From Aromatoleum aromaticum EbN1 (lineage in GTDB: Bacteria > Pseudomonadota > Gammaproteobacteria > Burkholderiales > Rhodocyclaceae), in NCBI RefSeq assembly GCF_000025965.1, contig NC_006513.1:1922001-1986000 (forward strand): 64,000 nt of DNA, written 5' to 3'. The stretch's first letter is position 1, and every line of letters begins with the position of its first letter. Shown here piece after piece: positions 31,576 to 40,267 of the stretch. The position numbers and the translations under genes are program-made. Below the pieces are notes generated by a model that was not told the origin of the DNA, searched no databases, and saw only the letters and a program-made list of their open reading frames with translations.

Positions 31576-31762
31576 TCTTCGCACGTAATGTATTGATCCG
31601 CCGACGAATTAAGAACGTGTTACGAGAACCTCTGTGCGAAGAAGTTCGTCGGGGTGATTTCATTTGGACAATCCGGAGTAATAACGAGTAAAAGCAAAGG
31701 CCTCCGCTCTGCGCGAACCTATAGGGAATGTCCCGGTTGCTTGAGGTTCGCGCAAGCGAATC
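31576..31762 (-). promoter_or_regulatory. CRISPR leader
   Basis: 187 bp between the cas2 stop and the first repeat, read leftward. The repeat-proximal 110 bp are AT-richer than the locus. It holds three inverted repeats: TGCGCGAACCT/AGGTTCGCGCA (31710-31720, 31744-31754), TCTTCGCAC/GTGCGAAGA (31576-31584, 31634-31642) and CCGACGAA/TTCGTCGG (31601-31608, 31645-31652); the last two interleave. Leader function (promoter and spacer-integration signals) is inferred from position. I could not assign -35/-10 boxes confidently. Confidence 0.8.
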
Positions 31763-32053
31763 CTACAACACCAACGGTCCTTCGAAGTCGGTGGTGCGGA
31801 AAATGCCGTGTTCCCGAACTTCCGTGCCGCGACTATCGGGCAATCGGTAAAGGCGCAGGTTATCTTGGGTGAGGTCGATTTCGTCGAGCAGTCGGCGCTC
31901 CAGTTCTTCGAATTGCACCACACTGATCTGGAACTCGAAGACCGATTTCTGAACGCGCTGCCCGACACCTTCACAGATCCTGGCGATACGCCGCAGTCGC
32001 CGGCGGCCGGCGCGGGTTTCAGTGTTGACATCGTAGCAAACGATAACGAGCAT
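31763..32053 (-). CDS. cas2: CRISPR-associated endoribonuclease Cas2 (type I-C)
   Basis: 96 residues, ferredoxin fold. MLVIVCYDV carries the conserved Asp at position 8; [20 protein letters not shown] and [13 protein letters not shown] are the family helices and strand. Partner of Cas1 in spacer integration. It starts four bases after the cas1 stop and is the last gene of the cas operon before the leader. Confidence 0.95.
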   Translation of the reverse strand: MLVIVCYDVNTETRAGRRRLRRIARICEGVGQRVQKSVFEFQISVVQFEELERRLLDEIDLTQDNLRLYRLPDSRGTEVREHGIFRTTDFEGPLVL

Positions 32054-32057
32054 CGGT

Positions 32058-33086
32058 TCATCTCACGAGGAAGGGCAGATACGTATCCATCTCTCCGCGA
32101 ACTGTCCGGGCCATTAGACGAGCCTGAACGAGTGGGACGACGCCGAGCGGAATGGCTTGGGCGAGCAGTGGGTGAGTGAGTTCTTCCTGTTTGCGCTCCT
32201 GCCACGCCACCACCACCGCTTTGCGCGCATCGCCTTCGAGCAGGACGGCTCCGCCTGCGCGCTCAACGAAGTCGTCACCCGCAATCTGGCCACGATTGAT
32301 GAGGGTGAGCGCGAGGCGGTCGGCGAACGGGCGGAACTCTTCCATTAGATCCAGGGCCAGGGCCGCGCGGCCGGGACGCAGTACGTGCAGAAAGCCGACT
32401 TGGGGGTCGAGTCCCGCCGCTTCCACTGCCGAACGGCAGTCATTCATCAGCATTGAGTAGAGAAAGGACAGCAGCGCGTTCATGCGATCGCGTGGCGGGC
32501 GGCGACTGCGCCCATCCATCTGAAAGACCGGGCGGGCGTCCTCTCGGACAAGTAGGTTGAGAGCGGCGAAATACTGGCGTGCGGCTTCGCCCTCGACGCC
32601 GCGCAAAATGTCTGCGTCACCGGAGCCTGGGACGCTGCGCAGTGCGGCCGCGAGGTCTTCCGCTGCGCGGGTGATGCGCGCGGATTCCTCCTCATTGCGC
32701 GCGTCGCGTGCGCCCCGCAACAACATCTGACGCGCGTTGCGAATCTTCCCGGCGATGCAGCTGCGGGCAAACTGCAGCGCGAAGTCGGTGTCGGCTGACT
32801 GGATGTGCTGGGCGCGGCGCAGTAGCACGTTGCCCGATACCGGACCTTCCAGCCGTGCTTTGAAGCGACCATTTCCATCCAGCAGCACGAGCCCGATGCC
32901 GTCGCCGGCGAGCCGATGCATCAGCGGCGTGGACAGCATCACGTTGCCCATGCAGACCACGCCGCCAAGATGATGCAGCGGCACACGCAGCCGGGTTTCC
33001 CGTTCCACCTCGACGCGCAGGGTGTCGTTGTCGAGATGGAGATAGCTCTCCGGGGTGGTGACGTAGAGCGTGTTGAGCAGTTGCAT
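32058..33086 (-). CDS. cas1: CRISPR-associated integrase Cas1 (type I-C)
   Basis: 342 residues. The N-terminal beta domain begins [20 protein letters not shown]. In the helical integrase domain the metal ligands are likely the Glu in [14 protein letters not shown], the His in [20 protein letters not shown] and the acidic residue after it. The ATG at 33086 is two bases after the cas4 stop, so the longer open frame upstream is spurious. Forms the adaptation complex with Cas2 and Cas4. Confidence 0.96.
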   Translation of the reverse strand: MQLLNTLYVTTPESYLHLDNDTLRVEVERETRLRVPLHHLGGVVCMGNVMLSTPLMHRLAGDGIGLVLLDGNGRFKARLEGPVSGNVLLRRAQHIQSADTDFALQFARSCIAGKIRNARQMLLRGARDARNEEESARITRAAEDLAAALRSVPGSGDADILRGVEGEAARQYFAALNLLVREDARPVFQMDGRSRRPPRDRMNALLSFLYSMLMNDCRSAVEAAGLDPQVGFLHVLRPGRAALALDLMEEFRPFADRLALTLINRGQIAGDDFVERAGGAVLLEGDARKAVVVAWQERKQEELTHPLLAQAIPLGVVPLVQARLMARTVRGEMDTYLPFLVR

Positions 33087-33088
33087 GG

Positions 33089-33721
33089 TCAGGCATCCAG
33101 ATCGAAAAGATGGCGCGCGAAGTCGGCCTGGGTATCGCGCGCGGCCAGCGCGCCGGGCTGGCACAGTTCGCGCAGCGAACAGCCCGGGCAACGTTCGTTA
33201 TTCACCGGCGGCGGGGTGCGTCCGGCGGCGAGCATGTTGCGGATCGCGGCCGCAGTGGCTTCGACTTCCGCGCGCAATTCCGGCGTGATCGGCACCACGC
33301 GCCGGCGTTTCGAACTCGCATAGAACAGCGCCCCCTCGGGCACCGGCCGACCGGTCATTTCCTCCAGGCACAGGGCCTGCCCGGCGAGTTGGAGATCGTC
33401 GCAGGCGGCGATCTCTGCTTTCTTGTTGCGCGCGCCGTGCTTGTACTCGACCGGGTAAGGCGTGCCGTCGGCAAGGAACTCCACGACGTCCGCCTTGCCA
33501 ATCAAACCAAGGCGGTCACTGAACACCGGCAGTGCCCGCTCCACCCGTAGCCCTGCGCGCACCTCTACGCCGGGCTGATCGACCTGCGCATGAACTGCCT
33601 GACCGCGCAGCGTATGAATGTTTTCCTCGAAGGCCTGTTCGAGATGGATCAACGCGCATTGGCGCGGACAATAGCGCCAGTGCTGCAGCGCGGAGAGAGG
33701 AATGGGGTCGGGGGTGTCCAT
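33089..33721 (-). CDS. cas4: CRISPR-associated exonuclease Cas4 (type I-C)
   Basis: 210 residues, RecB-type nuclease. The iron-sulfur cluster ligands are Cys18 (RYCPRQC region, with Cys22) and the C-terminal CPGCSLRELC. Nuclease motifs: GKADVVEF (Asp), YPVEYKHGARNKK (E-x-K) and LQLAGQALCLEEM (QxxxY-like). It trims prespacers and selects PAM-bearing ends. First gene of the cas4-cas1-cas2 set; its start is 54 bp from the start of the divergent antitoxin gene, so a promoter for the adaptation genes probably lies in that gap. Confidence 0.95.
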   Translation of the reverse strand: MDTPDPIPLSALQHWRYCPRQCALIHLEQAFEENIHTLRGQAVHAQVDQPGVEVRAGLRVERALPVFSDRLGLIGKADVVEFLADGTPYPVEYKHGARNKKAEIAACDDLQLAGQALCLEEMTGRPVPEGALFYASSKRRRVVPITPELRAEVEATAAAIRNMLAAGRTPPPVNNERCPGCSLRELCQPGALAARDTQADFARHLFDLDA

Positions 33722-33775
33722 GACGAAGGTGCTTTCAGGCGTTAAACTGGAATCAACATTTCGACGAGGTCAAAC
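33722..33775. promoter_or_regulatory. Divergent cas4 / antitoxin intergenic region
   Basis: 54 bp between the cas4 start (leftward) and the antitoxin start (rightward). It must carry the toxin-antitoxin promoter, and because the TA module separates cas4-cas1-cas2 from cas7, possibly the adaptation promoter too. GAGG precedes the antitoxin ATG. No clear operator palindrome was found by eye. Confidence 0.45.
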
Positions 33776-34018
33776 ATGTCCTTTACCCTGGAGTCCGTCA
33801 CGGCAGAAGCCCTGAAGCTGACACCCGACGAGCGGGCGGAACTGATCGAAACACTGCTTGCCAGCGTCGAGCCGACCATGCCGCTGCACCCCGAATGGGA
33901 GGCTGAAATCGAGCGCCGCGTCGCCGACATGGATGCGGGGCGCACAACGCCGATTCCGGGCGAAGAGGTGTTCGCCAAGGTTCGCGCATTGATCGCCGCG
34001 CACGACCAAAAGGCGTGA
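33776..34018 (+). CDS. Addiction-module antitoxin
   Basis: 80 residues of the putative addiction module component family (TIGR02574 type): SVTAEALKLTPDERAELIET then LLASVEP, followed by HPEWEAEIERRVADMDAGRT and PIPGEEVFAKVRAL. The N-terminal helices dimerise and the C-terminal helix should wrap the toxin. It overlaps the toxin start as GTGA. The pair is inserted, on the opposite strand, between cas7 and cas4. Confidence 0.85.
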   Translation: MSFTLESVTAEALKLTPDERAELIETLLASVEPTMPLHPEWEAEIERRVADMDAGRTTPIPGEEVFAKVRALIAAHDQKA

Positions 34019-34305
34019 GATACGTTTTCACGCCTGCGGCACAGCAGGAACTGATCGATGCTGTCAGGTGGTACTTGGGCGAGGCTGGAACTGTCACCGC
34101 CGAGCGCTTCGAATCGGCGGTATACAGTGCCGTACGATTCCTCGCCCGCATGCCTCGTTTGGGAACCTCGGCCTATCGACGGTTCCGGCTCTGGAGCGTG
34201 AAGGATTTTCCTTACACGCTCGTGTATCGGATCGAGGCGGAAGGGATCAGCGTGATCGCGCTTGCGCATCAGAGCCGGGCGCCGGGGTATTGGCGGAAGC
34301 GTTGA
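34015..34305 (+). CDS. ParE/RelE-superfamily toxin
   Basis: 96 residues from a GTG start overlapping the antitoxin stop. RYVFTPAAQQELIDAVRWY and AERFESAVYSAVRFLARMP, then RLGTSAYRRFRLWSVKDFPY, LVYRIEAEGISVIALAHQSR and PGYWRKR match ParE-like toxins of the plasmid-stabilisation family. Members poison gyrase or act as ribosome-dependent nucleases; which applies here cannot be told. Convergent with cas7, 65 bp apart. Confidence 0.88.
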   Translation: MRYVFTPAAQQELIDAVRWYLGEAGTVTAERFESAVYSAVRFLARMPRLGTSAYRRFRLWSVKDFPYTLVYRIEAEGISVIALAHQSRAPGYWRKR

Positions 34306-34370
34306 GGAAGGAAACCCGGAACTCTGCACGATTGGATCGTGCCGAGCGGCCCATATCCGGCGTTCCATAT

Positions 34371-35213
34371 TCAGAACCCGTCGATCTCCTCAGCCTCCAA
34401 TCCGTCCAGCCGTGAGAGGTTAATGGTGCCATCCGGGCTCACCTTCAGCAATCTGTGGACTTTGGCCGACGAATACTGTCCCGCCTTGCAGTTGTGCTTC
34501 CACCAGACCACTTTCAGCACCTCCATGCTGCCGTCCGGGCGCGCCGATGAGGCATCGTTTTCAAAGAGCTTGGGTAGGATCGTTTTGATTGTCTCGGCAT
34601 CCGCATCGCTGAATCCGGTGCGCTCGGCAAGTTGGGGATTGATGCTGCCAAAGCATTCGTAGATGCCGCTGTCGACGCGATGCTTCATGCCCATGGTGTC
34701 AGAACCGCGCTTGCTCCCGTCACCTTCGCCGCTCACGCTCTTGGTGATCTGCGTGCTGGTTATGCTGACAGGCTCCTTGCTGAAGGCGGACTGGATTGTC
34801 AGCGGGCCGCGAATCGGGATCGAGACACCGTTGGCATCGTCGCCTTTCCCGAAGGCGAACACCTGACCAAACGCACGGACATCGAACCATTTCTCGCAGG
34901 CCTTTTTCGCAGTTTCTTCCCTCTTCGCTCCTTTCTTGAATGCTTCTTTGCCAAGGCCGTTCTTTTCGGATTCGGCCCGCGTCCGGAGGCTGGGTTCGCC
35001 GTCTATCTTGCGGTCGTCGGATTGCACGAAAATCGCATGCCCGGTTTCCTGCAGACGATCCCGAAGCTTGCGCTTCAAGCACACGTCGGTTATTTCCCCC
35101 AGACCGCCGTAATCGGTGCGTGGCCGGTTTCCATTGAGCGGGTCGCCGTTCGGGTTCGCGTGCTTGACGCGGATTACGACAGCGAAGTCGATCTTGTTTT
35201 GCAGTGAGGTCAT
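34371..35213 (-). CDS. cas7: Type I-C Cascade backbone subunit Cas7 (Csd2)
   Basis: 280 residues. KIDFAVVIRVKHANPNGDPL and NRPRTDYGGLGEITDVCLKR are the Csd2 signature; VFAFGKGDDANGVSIPIRGP and MGMKHRVDSGIYECFGSINP are further conserved blocks. Multiple copies coat the crRNA spacer. AAGGAACCGACC precedes the ATG; it begins 17 bp after the cas8c stop. Confidence 0.96.
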   Translation of the reverse strand: MTSLQNKIDFAVVIRVKHANPNGDPLNGNRPRTDYGGLGEITDVCLKRKLRDRLQETGHAIFVQSDDRKIDGEPSLRTRAESEKNGLGKEAFKKGAKREETAKKACEKWFDVRAFGQVFAFGKGDDANGVSIPIRGPLTIQSAFSKEPVSITSTQITKSVSGEGDGSKRGSDTMGMKHRVDSGIYECFGSINPQLAERTGFSDADAETIKTILPKLFENDASSARPDGSMEVLKVVWWKHNCKAGQYSSAKVHRLLKVSPDGTINLSRLDGLEAEEIDGF

Positions 35214-35230
35214 GGTCGGTTCCTTTTGCT

Positions 35231-35632
35231 TCAGTCGTTGGTATCGCTATTGTTGTCGGCAGGCTCGACGCTGTTTGGGCGCAGCGCCTGGCGCTGGCAG
35301 TGATAGCCGAGCAGGAATTCGCCGGAGAGCTGGCTGTCTTGGGTAAAGCTGTGACTTGGGAATGAGGCCGTCACGTCATCAAGGAGTTTGTCCATTTCGA
35401 ACAGAAAACCGGTGCGTTGGGCTCGTAGACGTGTTTTGTACGGGGCCAACGACAACTCGATCGTCTTCCATGTTGAATATGGACGATCCGCAAAACGCTG
35501 CATCAGCCGCGCGGCTGTCGTGTCTCGCTTCTCGCCGGCGACATGCAATGCCCGTCCTTCGATGTGCTCTGCGATGGCCAACAAGCGACCGTAGAGATAG
35601 TCGCGACTTGTTCGGTCCTGTTCCAAGGCCAT
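35231..35632 (-). CDS. cas11c: Cas11c small subunit, internal start within cas8c
   Basis: 133 residues in the same frame as cas8c, starting at the internal Met of SYQMALEQDRTSRDYLYG. The bases before this ATG read GAAGGGAGCTACCAA, a strong purine-rich ribosome site seven bases upstream, unlike other internal ATG codons in the gene. Type I-C systems are known to make the Cascade small subunit by internal translation of cas8c at about this position and size. The product is helical (LLAIAEHIEGRALHVAGEKR), as expected. Confidence 0.75.
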   Translation of the reverse strand: MALEQDRTSRDYLYGRLLAIAEHIEGRALHVAGEKRDTTAARLMQRFADRPYSTWKTIELSLAPYKTRLRAQRTGFLFEMDKLLDDVTASFPSHSFTQDSQLSGEFLLGYHCQRQALRPNSVEPADNNSDTND

Positions 35633-37063
35633 TTGGTAGCTCCCTTCAGTGTGATATCCCTTGAAAAGTGCGCAGGCAATGCCGAGGCACTTTTCCCATT
35701 CCCAGTTTTCGAGGCCGACGCGATTGCTTGCTCTTCGCACCGTGGATTCGACGAGATCCCGCGGAATCGGCTGCGAATCGACGATGCAGGGCAGCACGCG
35801 TTCGACGGTTGCCTTGCGAAGCTTGTCGTCGAGGCGTCGGCCATAGGCGGCTTCCGCAATGTCACGCGGTGCGGGTGCGCCGACAAACCGGCTTTCCTTG
35901 CCGAAGTTCTGCGACCAAGCGCAGTTCGTATGCCAGTATTCGATGCGCTCGATAAACTCGGAGCCTTTCAGCTCTCTATAGAATGTGATGGCCATACGCC
36001 CGGGGGTTGCAGAGTCCAGACCCATCACAACTACGTCGCTGGTTGGATCAAGCTTTGCCCGGTATCCGGCAATGGCTCTCTTGAGGCGCAGCGCAAACGC
36101 TTGCGCAGTGTCGGCTGGTGGCGGCTCGGAGTCCAAGAGATCCAGTCTTCCGAAGAGTTCAAGTGTGTTGGCAAACGGATCGGGAACCAGGGTACCGTTG
36201 ATCGCCCAGCTAACGACCGCCTGGTCGCCGTTCCGGTATCCCTGCCGGGCAATGAGCCATCGTAATGCGTTGTGAGCCTTTTGACTTGTCTCAAATCCAA
36301 CGCTGCAAGCCTGCTTTCCATACTCATTTTTGCCGTCTGTAAATCTGCCTCTGAACGTGTAGCCCTCCGCGTCGTTAACAGAAATCAACTTTGCTCCATC
36401 GCCGGGGTGACGAAGAAACCGAGAATGATTGCGCCCAATTCGTGCGGTCGCTCCCGTAACGATGCATATATTATTTTCGTGGTTTTGGGCGCGATCAAAT
36501 GAGATCCATGCATCGATAAGGTCATCATCCTCCCAAGTTCCTGAGCAAAACTCGCCAGGAGTCTCGACTCTCCAGCGTAAGAAAACCTTTTCGTCTTTAA
36601 CTTTAGTCTTCTTGCCATGCGCATCTTCGATTGCTACCGGAAAAATCTTATGAGCATTTAGATCTGACCATAATAGACCCTTGCGCAAGTAGGCATAGAT
36701 TGCCCGCGCTTTTGGATGCGAGAACTCAGAGGAGCACCATTGCTCCAGTTGTTTTTCATAGTCGGAGTATCTATTAGCTTCCAGCCCTGGATAATCGGCA
36801 GCGCAATACCCGATTTCCTCGCAGAGGGGGTGAGCTGCGACGCCCGCGGTTCTGCCTGCAGATGCTTCGGTTGCTGGAATAAGGGTTGGCGACTGTAATC
36901 GATCAAGTTTCTGTGCCCGCCTAAAGTTTCCTTCAGCATCAATCGCAACTTCAACATGAGCTCTTTTTACAAGATGTGCTATCGGCCATGGCTGTGGCCC
37001 AGTGAGTTCTGGTGCATTTGCACATCGTTCATATGTCTCATACAGCTTCTGAATCCAACTCAT
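35231..37063 (-). CDS. cas8c: Type I-C Cascade large subunit Cas8c (Csd1)
   Basis: 610 residues from the ATG at 37063, which overlaps the cas5 stop (ATGA); the longer open frame to 37219 lies in cas5. Start MSWIQKLYETYERCANAPEL is the Csd1 N-terminus; SCTGARARIGR-like and ISVNDAEGYTFRGRFTDGKN blocks and the VVVMGLDSATPGRMAITFYR segment are typical. It recognises the PAM and recruits Cas3. The C-terminal third doubles as the small subunit through an internal start (35632). Confidence 0.95.
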   Translation of the reverse strand: MSWIQKLYETYERCANAPELTGPQPWPIAHLVKRAHVEVAIDAEGNFRRAQKLDRLQSPTLIPATEASAGRTAGVAAHPLCEEIGYCAADYPGLEANRYSDYEKQLEQWCSSEFSHPKARAIYAYLRKGLLWSDLNAHKIFPVAIEDAHGKKTKVKDEKVFLRWRVETPGEFCSGTWEDDDLIDAWISFDRAQNHENNICIVTGATARIGRNHSRFLRHPGDGAKLISVNDAEGYTFRGRFTDGKNEYGKQACSVGFETSQKAHNALRWLIARQGYRNGDQAVVSWAINGTLVPDPFANTLELFGRLDLLDSEPPPADTAQAFALRLKRAIAGYRAKLDPTSDVVVMGLDSATPGRMAITFYRELKGSEFIERIEYWHTNCAWSQNFGKESRFVGAPAPRDIAEAAYGRRLDDKLRKATVERVLPCIVDSQPIPRDLVESTVRRASNRVGLENWEWEKCLGIACALFKGYHTEGSYQMALEQDRTSRDYLYGRLLAIAEHIEGRALHVAGEKRDTTAARLMQRFADRPYSTWKTIELSLAPYKTRLRAQRTGFLFEMDKLLDDVTASFPSHSFTQDSQLSGEFLLGYHCQRQALRPNSVEPADNNSDTND

Positions 37064-37788
37064 GCGAGCCCCTCCAGTTCTGCCGCCGCCTCGTCGGCCG
37101 ATTGCAGGTTCTGGCCGAATCCGAAGGGCTTCACACTCATGGAACGGACAAACTTCCGCACCGGGCAATCTTCCGGGCGATCGAACCGGATGAATCCGTT
37201 TCTCATCACAGGTCGCCAAAAGCGCGCATGTAGCTTTTGGTCTCCTGTTTCGTCCGGGTAGTCGAAGCCGTGGAACATCAATCCGAATGCCAGTTCGCTC
37301 CCTTCGTCATGTGCGCCAGCGCCTCCGCCGAACTCGCAAGGCTCGATGTATCCTTGGCAGTCACGGGTACCGAGGAATATGTCCTGGCGGCCGCCGCGTT
37401 CCAGCATGCGTCGTGCAATGGCGTAATGCTTGCCGTCGATTCGGTCCGCCTGAAGTTCAGGCCGATGCTCGTTCCACTCGAAATGCGCCCGTACCTGATA
37501 CTCCACGTCGGCCAGAAACGTGTAGATCGCCAGTGAATTGCCGCCGCCGAATTCAAGCGGTTTCGTGCCCTTGGTCTGGGTGCGAACGCGTTTCATCACT
37601 CGCACCTCGTCGATAACCCAGATCAGCGTCGGCTTCCAGTAAATCGATTTGGCGATACCCTTCAACGCCTCATAGGTCGGAACGTGGTAAGAACATTTTT
37701 CCCCGCCAACCTTGGTCAGCGGATCGGTGAAAAGGGCGTGGCGGCCCCAGACCTTGAACTCGATGCTGTTTCGCGTGGATCTAGTCAT
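37060..37788 (-). CDS. cas5c: Type I-C crRNA-processing endoribonuclease Cas5c
   Basis: 242 residues. In type I-C systems Cas5 replaces Cas6 and cuts the repeat to leave the 5' tag ending GGATTGAAAC. SYHVPTYEALKGIAKSIYWK contains the likely catalytic Tyr, and RIDGKHYAIARRM the Lys-His pair used by the Bacillus halodurans enzyme. GGGNSLAIYTFLADVEYQVR and YIEPCEFGGG are further family blocks. The start at 37788 overlaps the cas3 stop by 8 bp and its stop overlaps cas8c, so cas3-cas5-cas8c are coupled. Confidence 0.95.
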   Translation of the reverse strand: MTRSTRNSIEFKVWGRHALFTDPLTKVGGEKCSYHVPTYEALKGIAKSIYWKPTLIWVIDEVRVMKRVRTQTKGTKPLEFGGGNSLAIYTFLADVEYQVRAHFEWNEHRPELQADRIDGKHYAIARRMLERGGRQDIFLGTRDCQGYIEPCEFGGGAGAHDEGSELAFGLMFHGFDYPDETGDQKLHARFWRPVMRNGFIRFDRPEDCPVRKFVRSMSVKPFGFGQNLQSADEAAAELEGLA

Positions 37789-40267
37789 AAAGCACCTCCA
37801 TTCTTGAAACCGGTTCGGTGGCAAGGCCGAATTCGTTGCTGTAGTAGCGCTCGTCCAGGCACAGAATGCGGGTGCCCGGCTTGACCTCGCGCACCGCGCT
37901 GGCCTCGGACAATTGCCGCAAAACATGAGGAAAAACATTGACGGTGTACTGCTGCGCGGTGCGAAGCAGATCGATTTCCAATTGAACATCGAAAGCCGCG
38001 TGCAGATCGGCGATCAGTGTGCGTCCGCCCGCCCCGTATGGAACGATCACCCCTTGTGTAGGTGCATCGATGGCCTTGAACGCTCTTGCGGCTGTCATGA
38101 AGGATTGTTGGAGCAGAAGATCGGGTACGCCACCGGTTTTGCGATGATGCTCGGACAGGGCCTGAGAGTTGGATGAGAGCAGGTTCAACAGGGTATCGTC
38201 GTAACCGAGGTCCTTGGCAGCGACCGGGTAATCCATCTCCTTCTGCCGGTCAAAGAAGTAGTACTGGTAGTAGTCGGTCAACGCTTCCGGGCCGATCAGA
38301 TTGTCGTGATAGCGGTCGGGGTGTGTGGCGTAGTCGTCGAGGACGCGCTCGGCCTTGTCCCGGCCTGTCGAAATATCCGGCAGTTTCTCAAGGTGTTCGT
38401 CCTGAGGATTGACGATATGCACGACACCGGGCTCGGGGCGGCCATTGCGGTTGCATCGCCCAGCCGCCTGCGCAATGGAATCAAGCCCTGCCGTGAAGCG
38501 GATCACCACGCCGAAATCGACGTCTACGCCTGCTTCAATCAGTTGCGTGCTTACACAGAGCACTGGGAGTCCGGCGCCGAGCCGCTGCCGGACCCTGCCG
38601 AGTTCCTGTTTGCGGTGGGCCGGGCACATGTCGGTGCTCAGATGCAGCGTTTCTTCATCGTCTAGTTGCTCTCGGCATGATTGGTAGACCTGCTTTGCCG
38701 CATCCTTGGTATTGACGATCACTAGGCAGCTCGCTGCGCGCCGCATTTCCTCCAACGCAAGTTGAGCGATTTCGGAGTAGGTCCAACCACCCGGTTTTCG
38801 GCGATCGCGCAATTCGACGCGCTTCAGATCGTCAAACAGCTTCCGCACGTCAGGCATGATCTCGTGCTGCCGATGCAGCCGAATCGCGCCCTTGTCCGCG
38901 GAAACCTGGTGCAGGAGCGGCTGTGTCGCAGTGCACAGCACTACCGTGCTATTGCATTGCTCGGCAAGGAAGTTGATCGCGTTGTTAAAAAGGTGGATGC
39001 ACTTGATCGGCAGGGTCTGGATCTCATCAAAGATCAGCACCGCATTCGCCAGTTGGTGCATTCGTCGCGCACCACGGGTGCCCGCACCGAATAACGCCTC
39101 GAGGAACTGAACCATGGTCGTGTATACGACCGGGGCGTCCCAGTTCTCACAAAGGATTTTTTCACGCCAGGTTTGTTGTTCCGGGGTAATGCTGGCGTGA
39201 TGTTCCAGGACGACCTTGCCGTGATCCGCCGGCTCATCCACCGGTTCGAGGATGGAACGGACGACTTGCGCGTTCTGGTCGATGATCGATGTGAACGGGA
39301 TGACGTAGATGATTCGATCCAAACGACGCTGCTTGGCATGGTGCAGCGCAAAACGGAGGCTTGCCAGCGTCTTGCCGCCACCGGTCGGTACTGTGAGGGT
39401 GTAAGTGCCGCGCTCGCGTGAGGCTGCATCCAGGCAATGCTGGGAAATCTCGCGGCGAAGTGCGTCGATCGGACGATCGGACCGTATGACTTGCAGATGC
39501 CGCTCCAGCCGATCAATCAGCACAGACCAAGCAACATACTCGCCGTTCGAACGATATTCCCTGACGCGCTTGTGTTCAAAGTCGGCCGTATCTACGCGAT
39601 CGGCATCGATTAGACAGCTGAAAAGGAAGCGGGTCGCCAGCCCGATTTGTTGTTGAGCCACGCGTTTTTGCGGACTGGCGCGAAGGATTTGCTCGACCAC
39701 CGCGCGGACACAGGCCGAAAGCTCAGCGTTATCCAGCAATTCTTTGCAGCGGGCGAGGATTTCCGCATCTGCGGAGTGCCTCGCTTCGTCGAGATGCGTT
39801 CTTTCCTGCAACTTGCGCATGCGCTTATCGAACGTATCCTCGCCGAATGTTCCGGCGTCGGCGCTGATGCAGTCGATCAGGCCGGAGTGGTGTGAGGCGA
39901 TGCATATTGCCAATATCTGTGCGCAGAAACGCTCGAGACGGCCTTTCTGACAAAGAGCCTGCCAAACGTACTGCGCGCCCGCGCTGGAGTGATCGACCTT
40001 GCCTTTAAGCACGCCGGCGTCGACGTATTCATCATCATCGGTATCGATGAGTCCCAACGCCGATCCGATGTACGCTTGAAATTCCTCGCTGTATTTGCCG
40101 AGGTCGTGCAGTAGACCAATCACCTCGCCGGCAGACTCCAGCCCGAGTTTCGCAGCGTATGCGCGGGCAAGCCCTCCAACATTCGAAAGGTGGCCAGATA
40201 GCGCTTGTGGTGTGCTATCGGAGGCGCGCCAGTGCGCGATCGGCATGTCAATAGCACGTTTAGTCAT
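37781..40267 (-). CDS. cas3: CRISPR-associated helicase-nuclease Cas3 (type I-C)
   Basis: 828 residues from the ATG at 40267 (an in-frame GTG at 40285 is also possible). N-terminal HD nuclease: GHLSNVGGLARAY, IGLLHDLGKYSEEFQAY, KVDHSSAGAQYVW, ASHHSGLIDC. Superfamily 2 helicase: motif I TVPTGGGKTLASLRF, motif II IFDEIQTL, motif III CTATQPLL, motif V/VI TQLIEAGVDVDF and DSIAQAAGRCNRNG. It degrades DNA unwound at Cascade-bound targets. First gene of the operon; the promoter should lie in 40268-40440. Confidence 0.96.
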   Translation of the reverse strand: MTKRAIDMPIAHWRASDSTPQALSGHLSNVGGLARAYAAKLGLESAGEVIGLLHDLGKYSEEFQAYIGSALGLIDTDDDEYVDAGVLKGKVDHSSAGAQYVWQALCQKGRLERFCAQILAICIASHHSGLIDCISADAGTFGEDTFDKRMRKLQERTHLDEARHSADAEILARCKELLDNAELSACVRAVVEQILRASPQKRVAQQQIGLATRFLFSCLIDADRVDTADFEHKRVREYRSNGEYVAWSVLIDRLERHLQVIRSDRPIDALRREISQHCLDAASRERGTYTLTVPTGGGKTLASLRFALHHAKQRRLDRIIYVIPFTSIIDQNAQVVRSILEPVDEPADHGKVVLEHHASITPEQQTWREKILCENWDAPVVYTTMVQFLEALFGAGTRGARRMHQLANAVLIFDEIQTLPIKCIHLFNNAINFLAEQCNSTVVLCTATQPLLHQVSADKGAIRLHRQHEIMPDVRKLFDDLKRVELRDRRKPGGWTYSEIAQLALEEMRRAASCLVIVNTKDAAKQVYQSCREQLDDEETLHLSTDMCPAHRKQELGRVRQRLGAGLPVLCVSTQLIEAGVDVDFGVVIRFTAGLDSIAQAAGRCNRNGRPEPGVVHIVNPQDEHLEKLPDISTGRDKAERVLDDYATHPDRYHDNLIGPEALTDYYQYYFFDRQKEMDYPVAAKDLGYDDTLLNLLSSNSQALSEHHRKTGGVPDLLLQQSFMTAARAFKAIDAPTQGVIVPYGAGGRTLIADLHAAFDVQLEIDLLRTAQQYTVNVFPHVLRQLSEASAVREVKPGTRILCLDERYYSNEFGLATEPVSRMEVLYD

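Noticed and set aside
33722-34305. TA pair as part of the conserved cas operon
   Set aside because: It is on the opposite strand and not a known type I-C component, so I treat it as an insertion rather than a core cas gene.
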